A stretch of 64,000 bases of DNA, taken from assembly GCA_028829895.1 (NCBI GenBank), contig CM054181.1, forward strand, positions 30,464,857-30,528,856. Reading direction: 5' to 3'. Each line of letters starts with the position of its first letter. Position 1 is the stretch's first letter. Positions 1-11,952 of the stretch are shown here, in pieces. The notes beneath the pieces were generated by a model. It did no database searches. It was not told where the DNA came from and saw only the letters and a program-made list of their open reading frames with translations. The translations under genes and the position numbers were made by a program. This DNA comes from Sinotaia quadrata. Its lineage: Eukaryota > Mollusca > Gastropoda > Architaenioglossa > Viviparidae.

Positions 1-145
1 TTTTGTCATTTACATTGTATTGTAAGATCTGTTTTTATTCAGCCAGTCTATGTTGGTATTATATTTTCACTTAAAAATGGTCACTTCTTTTATATATGAT
101 CATATATTTTAAAATGGATTGAAAAAGAAAGCAATTAATTTTCAG

Positions 146-268
146 TTTGATGTGGCTGACGATGGTGGCCTGAAGGTTAATGAAAGAATGAAGACTTCAG
201 TTGCTGATATCTATGCAGCAGGTGACGCATGCACAGCATCTTGGAAACTTGCACATCTTTGGTTTCAG
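146..268 (+). CDS. PYROXD1: PYROXD1-like oxidoreductase, internal exon 1 of 4 in window
   Basis: This is a partial gene whose 5' exons lie before the window. PYROXD1 is a class I pyridine nucleotide-disulfide oxidoreductase that binds FAD and uses NAD(P)H; the family is known for protecting the tRNA ligase complex from oxidation. The exon follows a TTTTCAG acceptor and ends at CAG/GTACTT. It is 123 nt and reads 41 codons without a stop. It carries the C-terminal FAD-binding signature TSVADIYAAGDACTASW (T-S-x-x-D-I-Y-A-A-G-D), which contacts the flavin ribityl/phosphate in this superfamily. The four exons in the window (146-268, 1599-1736, 3150-3222, 3621-3796) join in frame to 169 codons plus a stop, about the last third of a protein of roughly 500 residues. 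Identity rests on my recall of the family C-terminus. Confidence 0.9.
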
Positions 269-311
269 GTACTTTTCTCTCCTGTTGTATAGGCTTTTCT
301 AATGTAGAAAT

Positions 312-405
312 ATGGGTGTGATTGCATATGCTTTCTTACGGAGAAACGATGCACATGGGTGTAATTGTATGTGTTTTCATACGGAGAAACAGTGCACATG
401 GGTAT
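312..405. repeat. two copies of a ~45-bp unit in a PYROXD1 intron
   Basis: The text ATGGGTGTGATTGCATATGC with its continuation through ACGGAGAAACGATGCAC is followed at once by a second, slightly diverged copy. It is a minimal tandem duplication. Confidence 0.7.
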
Positions 406-879
406 TGTGACAGAGTAAATTTGCCCCTCCCTATTTTTAAATTTAATCATTATATAAGTTGTTAAAATTGTCAGAGTGACCCGAGCTTGGGCACTTCTTA
501 TGATGTTATTTTGAAAGTAAACAGACTAAGGCAAGAACATTGTAGATTCGCTGATCTAAAGTGAACAGTTTCCTATTACCCAATGATATGGAATTTGTGT
601 TGGCATGTAATCCAGTTTAAATGCAGAATAAATTTGAAACCAGATGCTTTATGCAAGAAACAAACAAAAGAAAATATAAAATTTGATAAAATTTATTTGT
701 GCAGATATTTGCAAATTTAACACACTGATAGTTAATGTTTTTTCTCATTTCTTGTATACATGATCTTCAGCAGTAATAAAAGCTTTGTATCTCAGAGATT
801 GAAAATCTTGATATTGTCATATTTGTTTAGATACAATTAGTGCTATAGTTTCTATCCACATCTTCTGTATGCATGCTCA

Positions 880-1560
880 TTCATTTGAAGCAATACAGTG
901 TGTCTCAGATATTTTTTTCTCTTACATACTTTGTGCTTCTTATTGTCTTTGTAAAATAATAGTTTATTTAAGATCTATTTTTTTCTGTCTGCATCCTATG
1001 TACTTTACAGTGTCTTTTAAGACAACAGCACAATTTATGTTAGGTATTTTTTCTCACGTTTCCAGTGTATTTTACAGTGTCTTGTAAGACAACACAATTT
1101 ATCTTAGGTCTTTTTTCTCTTGTTTCCTGTGTACTTTACAGTGTCATTTAAGACAACACATTTTATCTTAGGTCTTTTTTCTCTTGCATAATTTTTGTTA
1201 GTCTGTGTCTTTCAAAGTAATAGTTTATCTAAGATCTTTTTTCTCATGTTTCCTGTGTACTTGTCAGTGTCATTGAAGGCAACACAGTTTATCTGAGATC
1301 TTTTTTCAGTGTAAGCTGTGTACTTATCAGGGTCATTTAGGCAGGTTTATTCTTTCTCTTGCATACTGTACACTACTTTACACTTCTCACTGTCGTTTAA
1401 AACATATCTATTAGGTGTTTTTTGTTGCTTGCTCTACGTTTGCCAAAGTCATTTGAAATAAATCTATTACTATTAGGTGTTTTTCTATTGCTTGTTCTAT
1501 ACTTCTCAGTGTCATTTAAAACATATCTATTTTATTAGATGTTTTCCTGTTGTATGCTGT
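880..1560. repeat. old degenerate tandem array in a PYROXD1 intron
   Basis: About nine or ten diverged units of roughly 60-75 bp. Each contains a core like CAGTGTCATTTAAGACA, then a TTTATCTTAGGT-like segment, then TTTTTTCTC and a CTTGTTTCCTGTGTACTT-like segment. The copies differ by substitutions and small indels, so the array is much older than those at 7.4 or 15.7 kb. Confidence 0.7.
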
Positions 1561-1598
1561 TAAACTAAATACTATATTTAATATTCCACATACTTCAG

Positions 1599-1736
1599 AT
1601 GCGTCTTTGGACTCAAGCTCGCCAGATGGGAGCATATGCTGCAAAGTGCATGGTTGCTGACATGAAAGGGGAGGATATCAGCCTTGACATATGCTTTGAA
1701 TTGTTTGCCCATGTTACAAAATTTTTTGGTTTTAAG
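1599..1736 (+). CDS. PYROXD1: PYROXD1-like oxidoreductase, exon 2 in window
   Basis: The exon follows the acceptor TACTTCAG and ends at AAG/GTTTGT; its 138 nt encode 46 codons. The text begins [18 protein letters not shown] and continues to [15 protein letters not shown]. These segments are characteristic of PYROXD1: the WTQARQMG stretch follows the FAD signature, and [11 protein letters not shown] opens the dimerisation-like C-terminal domain. The ATG at its first base is an internal methionine, not a start. Confidence 0.9.
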
Positions 1737-2134
1737 GTTTGTGAACTATTGCTATTAGTTGGGGCAAATGGGTTGTAAAATTAGATACAGCATGAGTGAA
1801 AGAAAGAGGTAATTAATGGTAGGTACAAGGATGAGTAAATAAAAGGTAATTAATGATAGGTAAAAGGATATGTGTTGAGAGGCATTTGTTGCAAAATGTA
1901 ATTACAAAAAAAAATTGCTCACATTTATTCCTGTGAAATATTTTTTCAAACATATTACAACCAGAGGTCTACAATCGTTCAGGATTAACACTTGGCTTGC
2001 AGTCTTATCAGTACCAGAACTATTACAGGTTCCATACAGCTCCCAAGTACAAACAGCTGGAAGTAAAGATCTTCATGAAGAATTAACTGCTTTTACTCCT
2101 AGAATAGACTTATTCCTCAGTACCATTTCTTGTT

Positions 2135-2275
2135 TCGTACAATGCACAAACTTACCAGCTGTGACTAATACTATTTCTTGTTTCGTACAATGCACAAACT
2201 TACCAGCTGTGACTAGTACTATTTCTTGCTTTGTACAATGCACAAACTTACCAGCTGCGAGTAGTAAGATTGCAT
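2135..2275. repeat. 48-bp unit, three copies
   Basis: Three near-identical 48-bp copies of CTATTTCTTGTTTCGTACAA followed by TGCACAAACTTACCAGCTG and a variable end, in the PYROXD1 intron. The unit is a multiple of 3 and makes an apparent repeated reading frame, which I do not regard as coding. Confidence 0.85.
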
Positions 2276-2574
2276 CTGTTGTTATTATATAATCATTTTT
2301 ACTCAGCTGTTAGAACCACAGAGTATTTCACTTGCATCCAGCTTGTATTTGTATCTGGCTGCCAGATAATTTGCATTTATGGTGAACATTGGTTGACATC
2401 ATGGAAAAAAGGTGTGCCCATAATTTATTTACTTAAAGTTTATTGTTTGAATGGGTCTATGTGTGGCCATTTTGATGTGAAAAGTACATGCTTGCACTTT
2501 CTAACACATCAGAATTGGTCAGTGACTTCCTGCTTTTGAAACAAAGATGATATTCTTTGGACAAACATCACACA

Positions 2575-2760
2575 TTTTGCTGTATTCATGAGTGTACAAG
2601 AGAGCAAAAATTAATGATGCTCTTTGCCTGGACAGGCATCGCACATTTGGTTTTTCTCATGAGTATACAAGAGAGCATAAATTAATGATGTTCTTTATCT
2701 GGACAGGCATCACACATTTGGCTTTTGTCATGAGTGTACAAGAGAGCAAAATTAATGTTA
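2575..2760. repeat. ~65-70-bp unit, three copies
   Basis: Three copies of a unit containing CATGAGTGTACAAGAGAGCA, then TTAATGATG, then TGGACAGGCATC.CACATTTGG, in the PYROXD1 intron. The copies differ at scattered bases. Confidence 0.8.
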
Positions 2761-3149
2761 CAGCAGGACATATTATTTTTCAAGGAGAAGAATTTTGCTT
2801 TCCACTCTCTGATAATAATATTTTTTTCTTGAAAATACTTACAAGCTGTCCATAAGTTCTCATACTCTCCAAGAGTTTCTCAGTACACAAGTAAACATTA
2901 CATAATGGGAGGCACTTTTTCTCTCCTGTCATTTTCTCTCTATTTGGCCTCTATATGAGAGATTGCCTTTTTGATAGACTGTCAGCTATAATATACAGTA
3001 CATTAAGAATTATCCATTCTTGTGGACAGTTGATAAGTATTCAGAAAAATTCCCTGAGTAAAAATAAATAAATAATAATAATAATATTTATTTGTTTGAT
3101 TTACTGTATATTCCAAACATTCAGTAGTGTGATTTTTTAAAAATTTCAG

Positions 3150-3222
3150 GTCGTTCTGATTGGATTATTCAATGCACAAGGCCTTGGGAGTAACTATGAA
3201 CTTCTGCTGCGAGTAACTCCAG
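3150..3222 (+). CDS. PYROXD1: PYROXD1-like oxidoreductase, exon 3 in window
   Basis: This 73-nt exon lies between AAATTTCAG and CCAG/GTATGT. It reads [20 protein letters not shown] and then RVTP, ending in phase 1, which the next exon completes as glycine. The V-V-L-I/L-G-x-[YF]-N-A-Q-G-L-G pattern is the conserved PYROXD1 C-terminal motif. It is too short to stand out as an ORF and was found by reading splice signals. Confidence 0.88.
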
Positions 3223-3329
3223 GTATGTTTTGCTTGTAGCAGGGTGGAGTAAAAAAAATTAATTAAATACTTGCTCTACCATGTGTGTTAAACATAAAAT
3301 TTTTTAATTGTTGGCTTGAAAATGTGGTT

Positions 3330-3600
3330 TCCTAAGTATAATACTAGCTATGAAGTAAGATAACTAATTATATGGACCTAAGTATAACTAGTGACTTAAA
3401 TGTAGGACTAGCTATAAAGTCAAATAACTAATTATGTGGACATAAGTGTAAGACTAGCCATAAAGTAAGATAACTAATTATATGGACCTAGATGTATTAC
3501 TAGCTATAAAGTAAGATAACTTATTATTTGGACACAATTATAGGACTAGCTATAAAGTAAGATAATTAATTATGTGGACCTAAGTATAATGCAATTATAA
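3330..3600. repeat. degenerate ~55-60-bp tandem array
   Basis: About five copies of a unit built on GCTATAAAGTAAGATAACTA, then ATTATATGGACCTAAGTATA. It lies in the last PYROXD1 intron and reaches to within about 20 bp of the terminal exon's acceptor. Confidence 0.75.
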
Positions 3601-3620
3601 AATTACTGTATGACTTACAG

Positions 3621-3796
3621 GTGAGGAATATGTGAAAGTTGTGTTGAGTGAAGGAAAACTTGCTGGTGCCATTTTGATTGGAGAGACGGACTTGGAGGAG
3701 ACTTTTGAAAACCTTGCCCTGAATAGGACAGATCTCACTCCATTTAAAGATCACCTCCTTGATCCAGCAGTAGACATTGATGACTTCTTTGACTGA
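3621..3796 (+). CDS. PYROXD1: PYROXD1-like oxidoreductase, terminal exon with stop
   Basis: The exon follows TGACTTACAG and runs to a TGA at 3794-3796. The peptide includes [20 protein letters not shown], then [18 protein letters not shown], and ends DIDDFFD. The [17 protein letters not shown] segment and the acidic (I/D)DxFD tail match the PYROXD1 C-terminus closely. No disabling change was seen in the four exons, so the gene looks functional. The opposite strand is also open here (3566-3838) but is only a shadow of this exon. Confidence 0.92.
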
Positions 3797-4479
3797 CCAC
3801 AGCATTTGAAGATGGATTATGGCTAGTTTCCTGGGCATATTTCTTGTGAGCTGTCTGATAGCAAAGACCTATAGCTGACCTTTTTATTATCATTGCTGAA
3901 ACCAGATATGATCAGACACTGAAAAAGTTCCTTCCTTAGTAGAGTAACACATTTTGCTTGGTGGGTTGTCAGAAATTTCTGTAATAATAAGAAGAGTAAC
4001 TACTATACTACTATGCCATGTCAGCATAAAAAGGTAGCATCAGATCTAAAGTACGCTGTGTACTCCAATCCCATTAGATTGATAAGGAATTTTCTCATGT
4101 TTTACAAATGTAACATAGATTGCTGTGGTAAATGCATCAAATCCAGTGTAAGTGTGACAGAATAGTAAGAAAAACTCCAACACAACTGCATAATAAGTTA
4201 GTCTAAGTAATAACATTGCTGTAAGAAAACTAAAGTAACCACAGTTGACACCTCATTTATGCTTGTGCTTTAAGTTGTACTGACAAGTCAGCTCTGTCAC
4301 TGACTCTTATACTTTGTTAGAATTGATTAGATTTCATAACAGAATTCCTGGCGAGGGAAATCATTCCCATAGGAATATAGAACAATCCAGTATTATCTGG
4401 AGCGCTGTCCTTAAACTGCTTTATAGTATTATATTATTTGCATATTGTTAAACAATAATGCAAAAATGAGGATCAGTGG

Positions 4480-6180
4480 GAGTCCTTTGTATGCACAAGT
4501 CACACGATATGTTGAGTATAAATGGTAGTCCCATGATCTAAGTCAACAATAATGAAAACAGGAGTATCAGTGTTGGTCTCGTGTGCTGTCTCATTTGCAT
4601 ATGTCGACTATAACTGGTAGTATCATATGCATCACTTATGTTCACTATAAATGTTGGTTTTTGTGTGCTTCTTAGATGTTCACAATAAGTGCTGGTCTTC
4701 TATTCCCTCTATGTACATTATAATTATCAATGTTGGTCTCCTGTGCTACACTAATTTGCATATGTTAACAGTGAATGGTAGTCTTGTGTGCTTTGTTTAA
4801 ATGCACATTAAATTTAACCATTTGATGCATATACAATACATAAACAAAACAAAATACACGTAAACAGTGAGAAAATGGTTGTTACTGAAAGATATATTAC
4901 TGTTCATCCTACATTATGTACAATAGAATTTGTTTAAAATTAAGCCACTGTTGTTCAGACTGTCACATTAATTGAATAAGTTGATTTTGTTATATTACTA
5001 CTATTTCATCCAATAAAGTGAGATAGAACTTCATATACAATTATAGTTAATTGTTAAGATCTGTTTTAGAATGAAGAGCATGCATAAAAAAAAGCAAGGT
5101 GATATAAGTTGTGGAGAGTTGTAGAATGAAGAACACTCTTAATTATAATAAACCAGGTGGTAGTCATGGAGAATTGTAGAATGCAGAACACTGATTAAAA
5201 ACCAGGTGGTAAAGTTGTAGAGAATTGTGGAATAAAAAAACACTCATTATAAACAAGATGGTAGAGTTGTAGAAAGTGTGTTTAAAGAAAGTATAGCAAT
5301 GCTTACATTAATTAGTTGCAACACTGAGAACCAGCAGCAAATGTAAAGTTGCATTTGGGAAAGGAAAATGTATGTTAAATATTCTCTCATCATTGCTGTC
5401 AAGAAATTTTAAAATTTGGATTCAGTAATGCACTATTATATTATTTGTTAGTTTATACTATCTCTGATTAGAAATTTTTTTTTTTAAAGACTTTAATTTT
5501 GGATTCAGCAATGGACTGCTGTTTTATTTGATAACTTGTATTATTTCAGTTTAAACCTTGAGAATGTTACAACATTTCATAGAAAATAACCATTAATGTG
5601 TAACAACACTTTGTAGAAAAGAACTGTCAGTGTGTTACTTTGTAGACAAGAACTGTGAGCATATTACAGTAATATTTTTTATTTTTTTACGATATTTTCA
5701 TGGAGAAAGCATCTATGAGCATGATACATTTTACTGTGTTTGTGTGTGTGGTGGGGTCAGAAGACTGTTAATGCATGACATGGTTTCACGAAGGAAAGCA
5801 GCTTTGGATGCATTAGAGCAATTTATTGGCAGGAAAAAAGTTAGAACATAATTTACTGGAGGAAAGAGTGATTGCTTTACAATATTTCATAGGAAAGTGA
5901 CTGTGAACATGCTACATTATTTTGATAGTAACCATGAACATATTACAATATAGTTGGAAGGGACTTGTGAATGTATTGCAATACTTTATAGGAAGTGATT
6001 ATGAATTGCTTCACATTATGTTGTCAGAAGGTGGCTGGTAATATGCTATTTTATAAGAAAGCAACTATGAACAATGTACATTATTTTGTAGGAGGTGACT
6101 ATGAACATGTCTCATTATTTTATAAGAAGACAATTGTGAACATGTTACATTATTTTGTAAGAAAGTGGCTGTTAGTGGTC
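4480..6180. repeat. three old, degenerate tandem arrays after PYROXD1
   Basis: Three zones of faint periodicity. At 4480-4810 a ~65-bp unit contains ATAAATGGTAGTC and TGTGCT. At 5090-5290 a ~60-bp unit contains GTTGTAGAGAATTGTAGAAT. At 5570-6180 a ~50-bp unit contains GTGAACATGTTACA then TTATTTTGTA. The copies are strongly diverged. No gene was seen here; the short ORFs are by-products. Confidence 0.5.
5012..5017 (+). promoter_or_regulatory. candidate poly(A) signal of the PYROXD1 gene
   Basis: AATAAA in ATCCAATAAAGTGAG, about 1.2 kb after the PYROXD1 stop. It is the clearest canonical hexamer downstream of the gene. The implied 3' UTR of about 1.2 kb is inferred from this signal alone. Confidence 0.35.
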
Positions 6181-7411
6181 CAAAGAAACTGTGTGCATGC
6201 TTGCTATAAGCATCAAATTTCTTGTCATTCAGAATCATTATTTTATTATTTCAAACCTTATGTTGCAGAAAAAAGTGGGTGGATGGGGGCTCACTAAATA
6301 TAGATTAAAGATGGATTTGTCTTCTCCTTTAGTAAGAATTTTCTACTCATGGAAACATTGTGTGCAGTAAATGTTGTCTTTAATGTGGTGGAAGAGAGAA
6401 AACGTTTACAGCGCCCACGTATCCGCTAAGTGAGAGAGAGACAAGTGGTCTTCTGGAGAATTATTAATAACATGAATTAAGATTCTTCTCACTTATGAAT
6501 GATGTTATGAATAATTAATCATAATCATTAAATAAGTGGTGTTGGTATCACACGATGAAGCTAGAATACATTCTATTATTCTTTTTGCCTACTTCGCCCA
6601 GAGGTCTCCAGACGTGATCACGGGTCCTATTCAGAAAATGCCTCAATTCTTCGAGTGAAAATATAGTTCCTTTCATGAAAACACTTTGGGTTCTCTGTTA
6701 AATGAGTCTGAGCCCTCTGTGAAATGACTCTTGTCCTCTTTGGATCCTCTGTGTAAACATTCTGACTCCTGTGTGAAAACACTCTTGGTCTTCAGCGAAA
6801 ACACTCTCGGTCCTCTTGTAAAAAGATTGTAAATCCTCTATTGGAATATTCTAGGTCCTAAATAAAACCATTCTCCTTAAATGCAAAGACTCTTGAGTCT
6901 TCTGTAAAAGCACTCTGGATCTTCTCGAGATGATGGTTTGCTACAGAGAACGTTGTAACACTTGACAATAGTGCTGTCATTTGTCACCAGTCAGAGGAGA
7001 CTAACTTTAGAACATTATTTTTAGAACATAATTATGACACTTACTACAGCACTTATAAAAGTTCAGAGCGTTGCAATAATTGCTCGCGCCTTCACACAAA
7101 CCACTTAAACACAGCTGAAGAAAGTAACAAAAAAATATTATTCTACATGCTATATGACTATATAGCAAATCAATGTAGGAACAAAATTTTAAAAGAAATT
7201 AAATGAATTTACGGAATAATACAGCTAGAATAAGCAATGCGGCAGTGTTTTTACTGCTAATGATAAGGACGCTACATAAGAAAAATTTATTATATTTGGC
7301 TCATTTTGAAAGGGAAACACTGATTGGCTCATTTTGAATGACTAACAGTAGTAACAATAAGCGTGCGTGCGCAATAGGGATGGATTCATACATTTGCATT
7401 ATGATTCATTA
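6181..7411. other. intergenic, no gene seen
   Basis: No recognisable coding sequence. At 6650-6930 there is a degenerate array of short units resembling TGTGAAAACACTCTTGGTCC, with about ten weak copies. The remainder is AT-rich single-copy-looking DNA. Confidence 0.5.
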
Positions 7412-7808
7412 CACTTTCAACCAGATCACACTTCTGATCACCTAAAACACTTTCAACCAGATCACACTTCTGATCACCTAAAACACTTTCAACCAGATCA
7501 CACTTCTGATCACCTAAAACACTTTCAACCAGATCACACTTCTGATCACCTAAAACACTTTCAACCAGATCACACTTCTGATCACCTAAAACACTTTCAA
7601 CCAGATCACACTTCTGATCACCTAAAACACTTTCAACCAGATCACACTTCTGATCACCTAAAACACTTTCAACCAGATCACACTTCTGATCACCTAAAAC
7701 ACTTTCAACCAGATCACACTTCTGATCACCTAAAACACTTTCAACCAGATCACTCTTTGATCACCTAAAACACTTTAAACCAGATCACTCTTCTGATACA
7801 CCTAAAAC
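7412..7808. repeat. 36-bp minisatellite, about 11 copies
   Basis: The unit is CACTTTCAACCAGATCACAC followed by TTCTGATCACCTAAAA. The copies are almost identical, with decay only in the last two. Each unit holds the inverted pair GATCA...TGATC. The 36-bp length keeps a frame open (repeating Q-P-D-H-T-S-D-H), but no start, splice or family context supports a protein. Confidence 0.95.
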
Positions 7809-8640
7809 ACTTGACCATCCTATGTTTAGTCCTGATGTTTCATCTGGTCTCATACAAAGAGCACAAACCATTTGCTCTTAAACAACACGGGTTTTGGACT
7901 GCGTCCGGGAAAAGTTGTGCACATACTAACTCAAATATGTGACAGTTATTTGTAAAGATAGATAGATAGATAGATTATTTGTCCTGGATTAATGATTATC
8001 ATAATCTTTTAGATGTATGTGATGCTTAATCTCGCCAATACATTAAAAGTAAATGTAATATGAAAGAAAGTGTGTATATTTTGTAAACAGAAGCGTCACT
8101 TCAATTTTTTTCCCCTTAAGTTAAGCCGTTTGTTAAGACTTGCTGCACTGCCGACTTAGAAGCGAAAATTAGTTAGGTACATCGGCGTGGCTTGACATTT
8201 AAAATCTTTACGACTAGGGGTTATGACAAACTATACAAATATGGCTGCAACGAGGATGGAAAGGAACCCGGATCACAGATTTTAGGCAACCGGAAGTATG
8301 ATGCGTCCAAGTCACGAGACCAAAGTTAATGTTGCAAAACAAATCCATTTGTATCACCCACTAACGTTTTGAATGAAAAGGCTTGTAAGAATTACAAGCT
8401 AAATTGTCTGACTGAATATTTGGGAAAACAACCCGCTGATTTGAAAATTTCAACTTAATGAACATGTGAAACGCTACAACAAGCTAAGTGGCTATTTATT
8501 AGTAAAAGAAAGCTATTGAGATATTTATAGAATGTACTCTTGAGTTATATTGTTTTCCATTTATATTGTAACTAATAAACTAATCCCAATTTCTTGTTAA
8601 CAATTACAAAAGTGTACATTCATTTGCAGGGCTTTAACTT
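7809..8640. other. intergenic, no gene seen
   Basis: It contains a short GATA tract at 7959-7976 and a less AT-rich patch at 8150-8350. That patch includes the string ATGGCTGCAACGAGGATGG, which opens only 14 codons before a stop. No supported gene. Confidence 0.5.
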
Positions 8641-8670
8641 GGAGGCACATAGTAAAGCACTAACGTGAAC

Positions 8671-9350
8671 GTGAAGTGAATGAATACTAAGTAACGAAGT
8701 AAGATGAAAGACGTGAAGTGAATGAATACTAAGTAACGAAGTAAGATGAAAGACGTGAAGTGAATGAATACTAAGTAACGAAGTAAGATGAAAGACGTGA
8801 AGTGAATGAATACTAAGTAACGAAGTAAGATGAAAGACGTGAAGTGAATGAATACTAAGTAACGAAGTAAGATGAAAGACGTGAAGTGAATGAATACTAA
8901 GTAACGAAGTAAGATGAAAGACGTGAAGTGAATGAATACTAAGTAACGAAGTGACAATAGACTTGACGATGTAAGACGTGAAGTGAATGAATACTAAGTA
9001 ACGAAGTGACAATAGACTTGACGATGTAAGACGTGAAGCGAATGAATACTAAGTAACGAAGTGACAATAGACTTGACGATGTAAGACGTGAAGCGAATGA
9101 ATACTAAGTAACGAAGTGACAATAGACTTGATGTAAGACGTGAAGTGAATGAATACTAAGTAACGAAGTGACAATAGACTTGACGATGTAAGACGTAAAG
9201 CGAATGAATACTAAGTAACGAAGTGACAATAGACTTGACGATGTAAGACGTGAAGCGAATGAATACTAAGTAACGAAGTGACAATAGACTTGACGATGTA
9301 AGACGTGAAGCGAATGAATACTAAGTAACGAAGTGACAATAGACTTGACC
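8671..9350. repeat. compound minisatellite, 42-bp block then 55-bp block
   Basis: The first block has about six copies of a 42-bp unit: GTGAAGTGAATGAATACTAA, GTAACGAAGT, AAGATGAAAGAC. It then switches to about eight copies of a 55-bp unit that shares the first 30 bases but ends GACAATAGACTTGACGATGT then AAGAC. Some 55-bp copies have a T to C change (GTGAAGCGAA), and one lacks ACG. The two blocks are homologous higher-order forms of one array. Confidence 0.93.
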
Positions 9351-10170
9351 AAGTACGACAATCTACGGAGGAAACAACCACATAACTTTGGTCCAGGACA
9401 TACCAGTATCTTCTTGTTTAAAGAGCTATGCAACTAATGCTCTAAGGAAAAATGATTCTGAAAATTATAATATTACAAGAATCATAGAGAGGAAATTATA
9501 TCTATAATGTGAACTACTACATCTGTGTACTAATTAGGCGGGCTGTAACTCAATTGATATTAAATACTTTTCATATTTTTCTTTATAAATTTCTTGAAAG
9601 TGTTCATATATATTCCAGTGTTATTTTTTATCATCTCATCTTAATCATAATTTATCCAGTAAAGTCTGTAGTATCTTCGTCTTGTGATATGCAGGTGAAT
9701 ACGACCACTAATGGGGCAAAATACTAGTCGAACAAGTGACGGAGCAACCTTGTGACGTATCACCTTAAACGAGAATTAATATCACAACCAGAATTATTAT
9801 TATTAATTTAAGAAAAGGACCTACCATCACAGTTATATATTTCCACAGTGGTGCTAAGGAGATCAGTCTAGGTCAATCTAACCTTACTTTGCTTAATAAT
9901 GTTGTATTTCATAATTAATAACTGATTATTCTTTAGTAATACTGTTTATAATTCACATTTTTAGTCTAAAAGATGCATCCGCGCACGCGAGTTCCGCTAT
10001 GTTCGTCTGCCTGTTACGATAAAATGAAAAAAACATAACGAACGACTAGATTGACGTAAACCCTGATACTTTACGAGATTCGAATATCCCGTTTCAGACT
10101 TTGAATCATATGGTATATCGTTATTGATACAACCTAATCGATAATTTGACAGTTATAAGTGGAGACAATC
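9351..10170. other. intergenic, no gene seen
   Basis: AT-rich DNA without recognisable coding sequence or clear repeats. Confidence 0.5.
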
Positions 10171-10310
10171 GCTCCAACCCCCACCCCCGCTGACATTTCC
10201 CCTCAGAAGCCGCGTTAGACTTTTTATCGTTAATATATTCTCAGTCTTGGGTTGCTTCCCCTTCTCGCTGCATTCTGGAGAGGTAGACTGGTGATGGTGG
10301 TGGTGTGAGT
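10171..10310 (+). repeat. dispersed repeat family, diverged copy 1
   Basis: It contains CTGACATTTCCCCTCAGAAG, CCGCGTTAGAC, TTTATCGTTAATATATTCTC and AGTCTTGGGTTGCTTCC. The same order of blocks is found at 18405 (same strand), 11101-11320 (opposite strand) and 59677. The best match is the copy at 59677, which also shares the preceding CGCTGACATTT and the following GGTGATGGTGG-like text. Confidence 0.7.
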
Positions 10311-11100
10311 AACGTGCTGTTTTCTGTAGTGCGTGGGTGTCCGTGTGTGTTGCTGGTTGACTATGCGACGTTGCATTTCGTAGCGCGCTCGTCCATTGTG
10401 ACAGCACGTCTGGTCAGCAAAGGCGTCTTTTGTTCGGAAATCCGTGGAGTAAAGGCTCTTGTGTGTTGTTGTCGCCATTCTTAGCCTGTTCATTCAGTTT
10501 TGTTATTCAGCATAGGGCTAAATTTCCATACAAAGTTGTGTCAAGAAAATATCGTTATGGAAACTTCAGTACATACTTTTAATTTAAAAAATTCATATTT
10601 AGATCTATAATTTTAAAATGAGATGTTACTTGTGATTTGTATGATTTGTAAACATTGTAAAAAGTTATTTTTGAATTGAAAGTCCAGGAGGACTAGGTGT
10701 TGAGGGGGAGATAAGATGAGTGAGCTAGTGCGCGTAGAGTAGCCGTGGGGTAGGACTGTTGTTATTGTTCGTGAGAACGCTATATCCCTGACATCTAAGC
10801 AGTAGAGAGGCCAGCTTTAAGCATTAGATCTGGAGTCTTGGTTTTGACCTGGTTATGTGTTTTGCAACTTTTAGGCCGAGGTAATTATTGTGAACTTGAT
10901 TTTGTATAGGTGACATGGGGGTTGGAAGATGTGAGAAAGCCATAAATATTAATTAGCTCTAGGTGGATTTTTAAATTTGATTCGTCATAAGTGAGTCTAG
11001 GTAGAGATGGGCGTGGTTTCAAATCTAAGAAAATCAGTGTGGAAATTCTCTTCTTTGCTCTTTGCAAAAGACTCTTGGGGCGAGTATTAAAGACTGAGTA
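10311..11100. other. intergenic, no gene seen
   Basis: A moderately GC-rich stretch with short ORFs on both strands and no recognised protein. Confidence 0.45.
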
Positions 11101-11320
11101 CTTCCCTATACTTCGCCCTCCCCTCCACACCGACTGAAGTTGGTTGAGGGTGTGCGCCAAATAAGTGCGACCTGTTTCACCCCCTTCCAAGAGCACTTCT
11201 GCCCTCTACTTCAGACGCACAGCGAGACTGTGGGGATCCCCCAGAAGCAACCAAGACCAAGAACATCCTGAAGATGAAAGGTCTATTGCGGCTTCTGGGG
11301 TGAGAGCGAGGGGAGAACAA
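11101..11320 (-). repeat. dispersed repeat family, copy 2 (inverted)
   Basis: Its reverse complement matches 18405-18612 over about 200 bp. Shared blocks include CCCAGAAGCCGCAATAGACC, TTCATCTTCA, GCTTCTGGGGGATCCCCACA, GGGGGTGAAACAGGT and GGCGCACACCCTC. Each of the two copies contains the short inverted repeat CCCCAGAAG...CTTCTGGGG. The ORFs here on both strands come from this repeat. Confidence 0.85.
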
Positions 11321-11888
11321 CAACCTATAATTTTGGGTTGTACCATTGGCTAGATAAAGTAAAAGAGTCTCTGTATTGTGTGAATGGTTAGGTTTTATTA
11401 ACAATGTTATGTTATTTGAAACATGTTTAACTTTTATTTCTTGCAGAGCATATGCCAAAATAAGTATTTATTAATGTGGTAATTTGCAGTAATTTGCAGA
11501 CTCTGCAATTACATTTGTTTCATGGTTTCGGTTTCAGTTCTATCTTTATTCTTAAATCTATGATGTGGGCTTTGGGTGCCTGCATTTGATGTTATTCATG
11601 ACGTGTCCTATTGAACACCTACCAGTGTGACCATGTGTCTTGTGAATCAAACATTGAAGCTAACCATCTTGTGCATCAAAGATTGCAGCTAATTTGCTTA
11701 GGCAGTGACTCCAGTGCAGCTTAAAATTAACTGTTTTTGTTTTTCACGAAAACAGTACAGAATGTTTTTAAATATTGTTAATTTTTTTAAAATTAATTGT
11801 TGAGTCACGCGTATCTGTTAGTCCAAAGTAACTTCTTTCGTTTGTTATCGTAACTTGTGACAGTCTAATGATTTTGTCTTGTTTTCTG

Positions 11889-11952
<64 letters not shown>

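Noticed and set aside
7367..7768. 133-codon repetitive ORF (Q-P-D-H-T-S-D-H repeats)
   Set aside because: It is produced by a 36-bp DNA repeat; there is no splice, start or family support.
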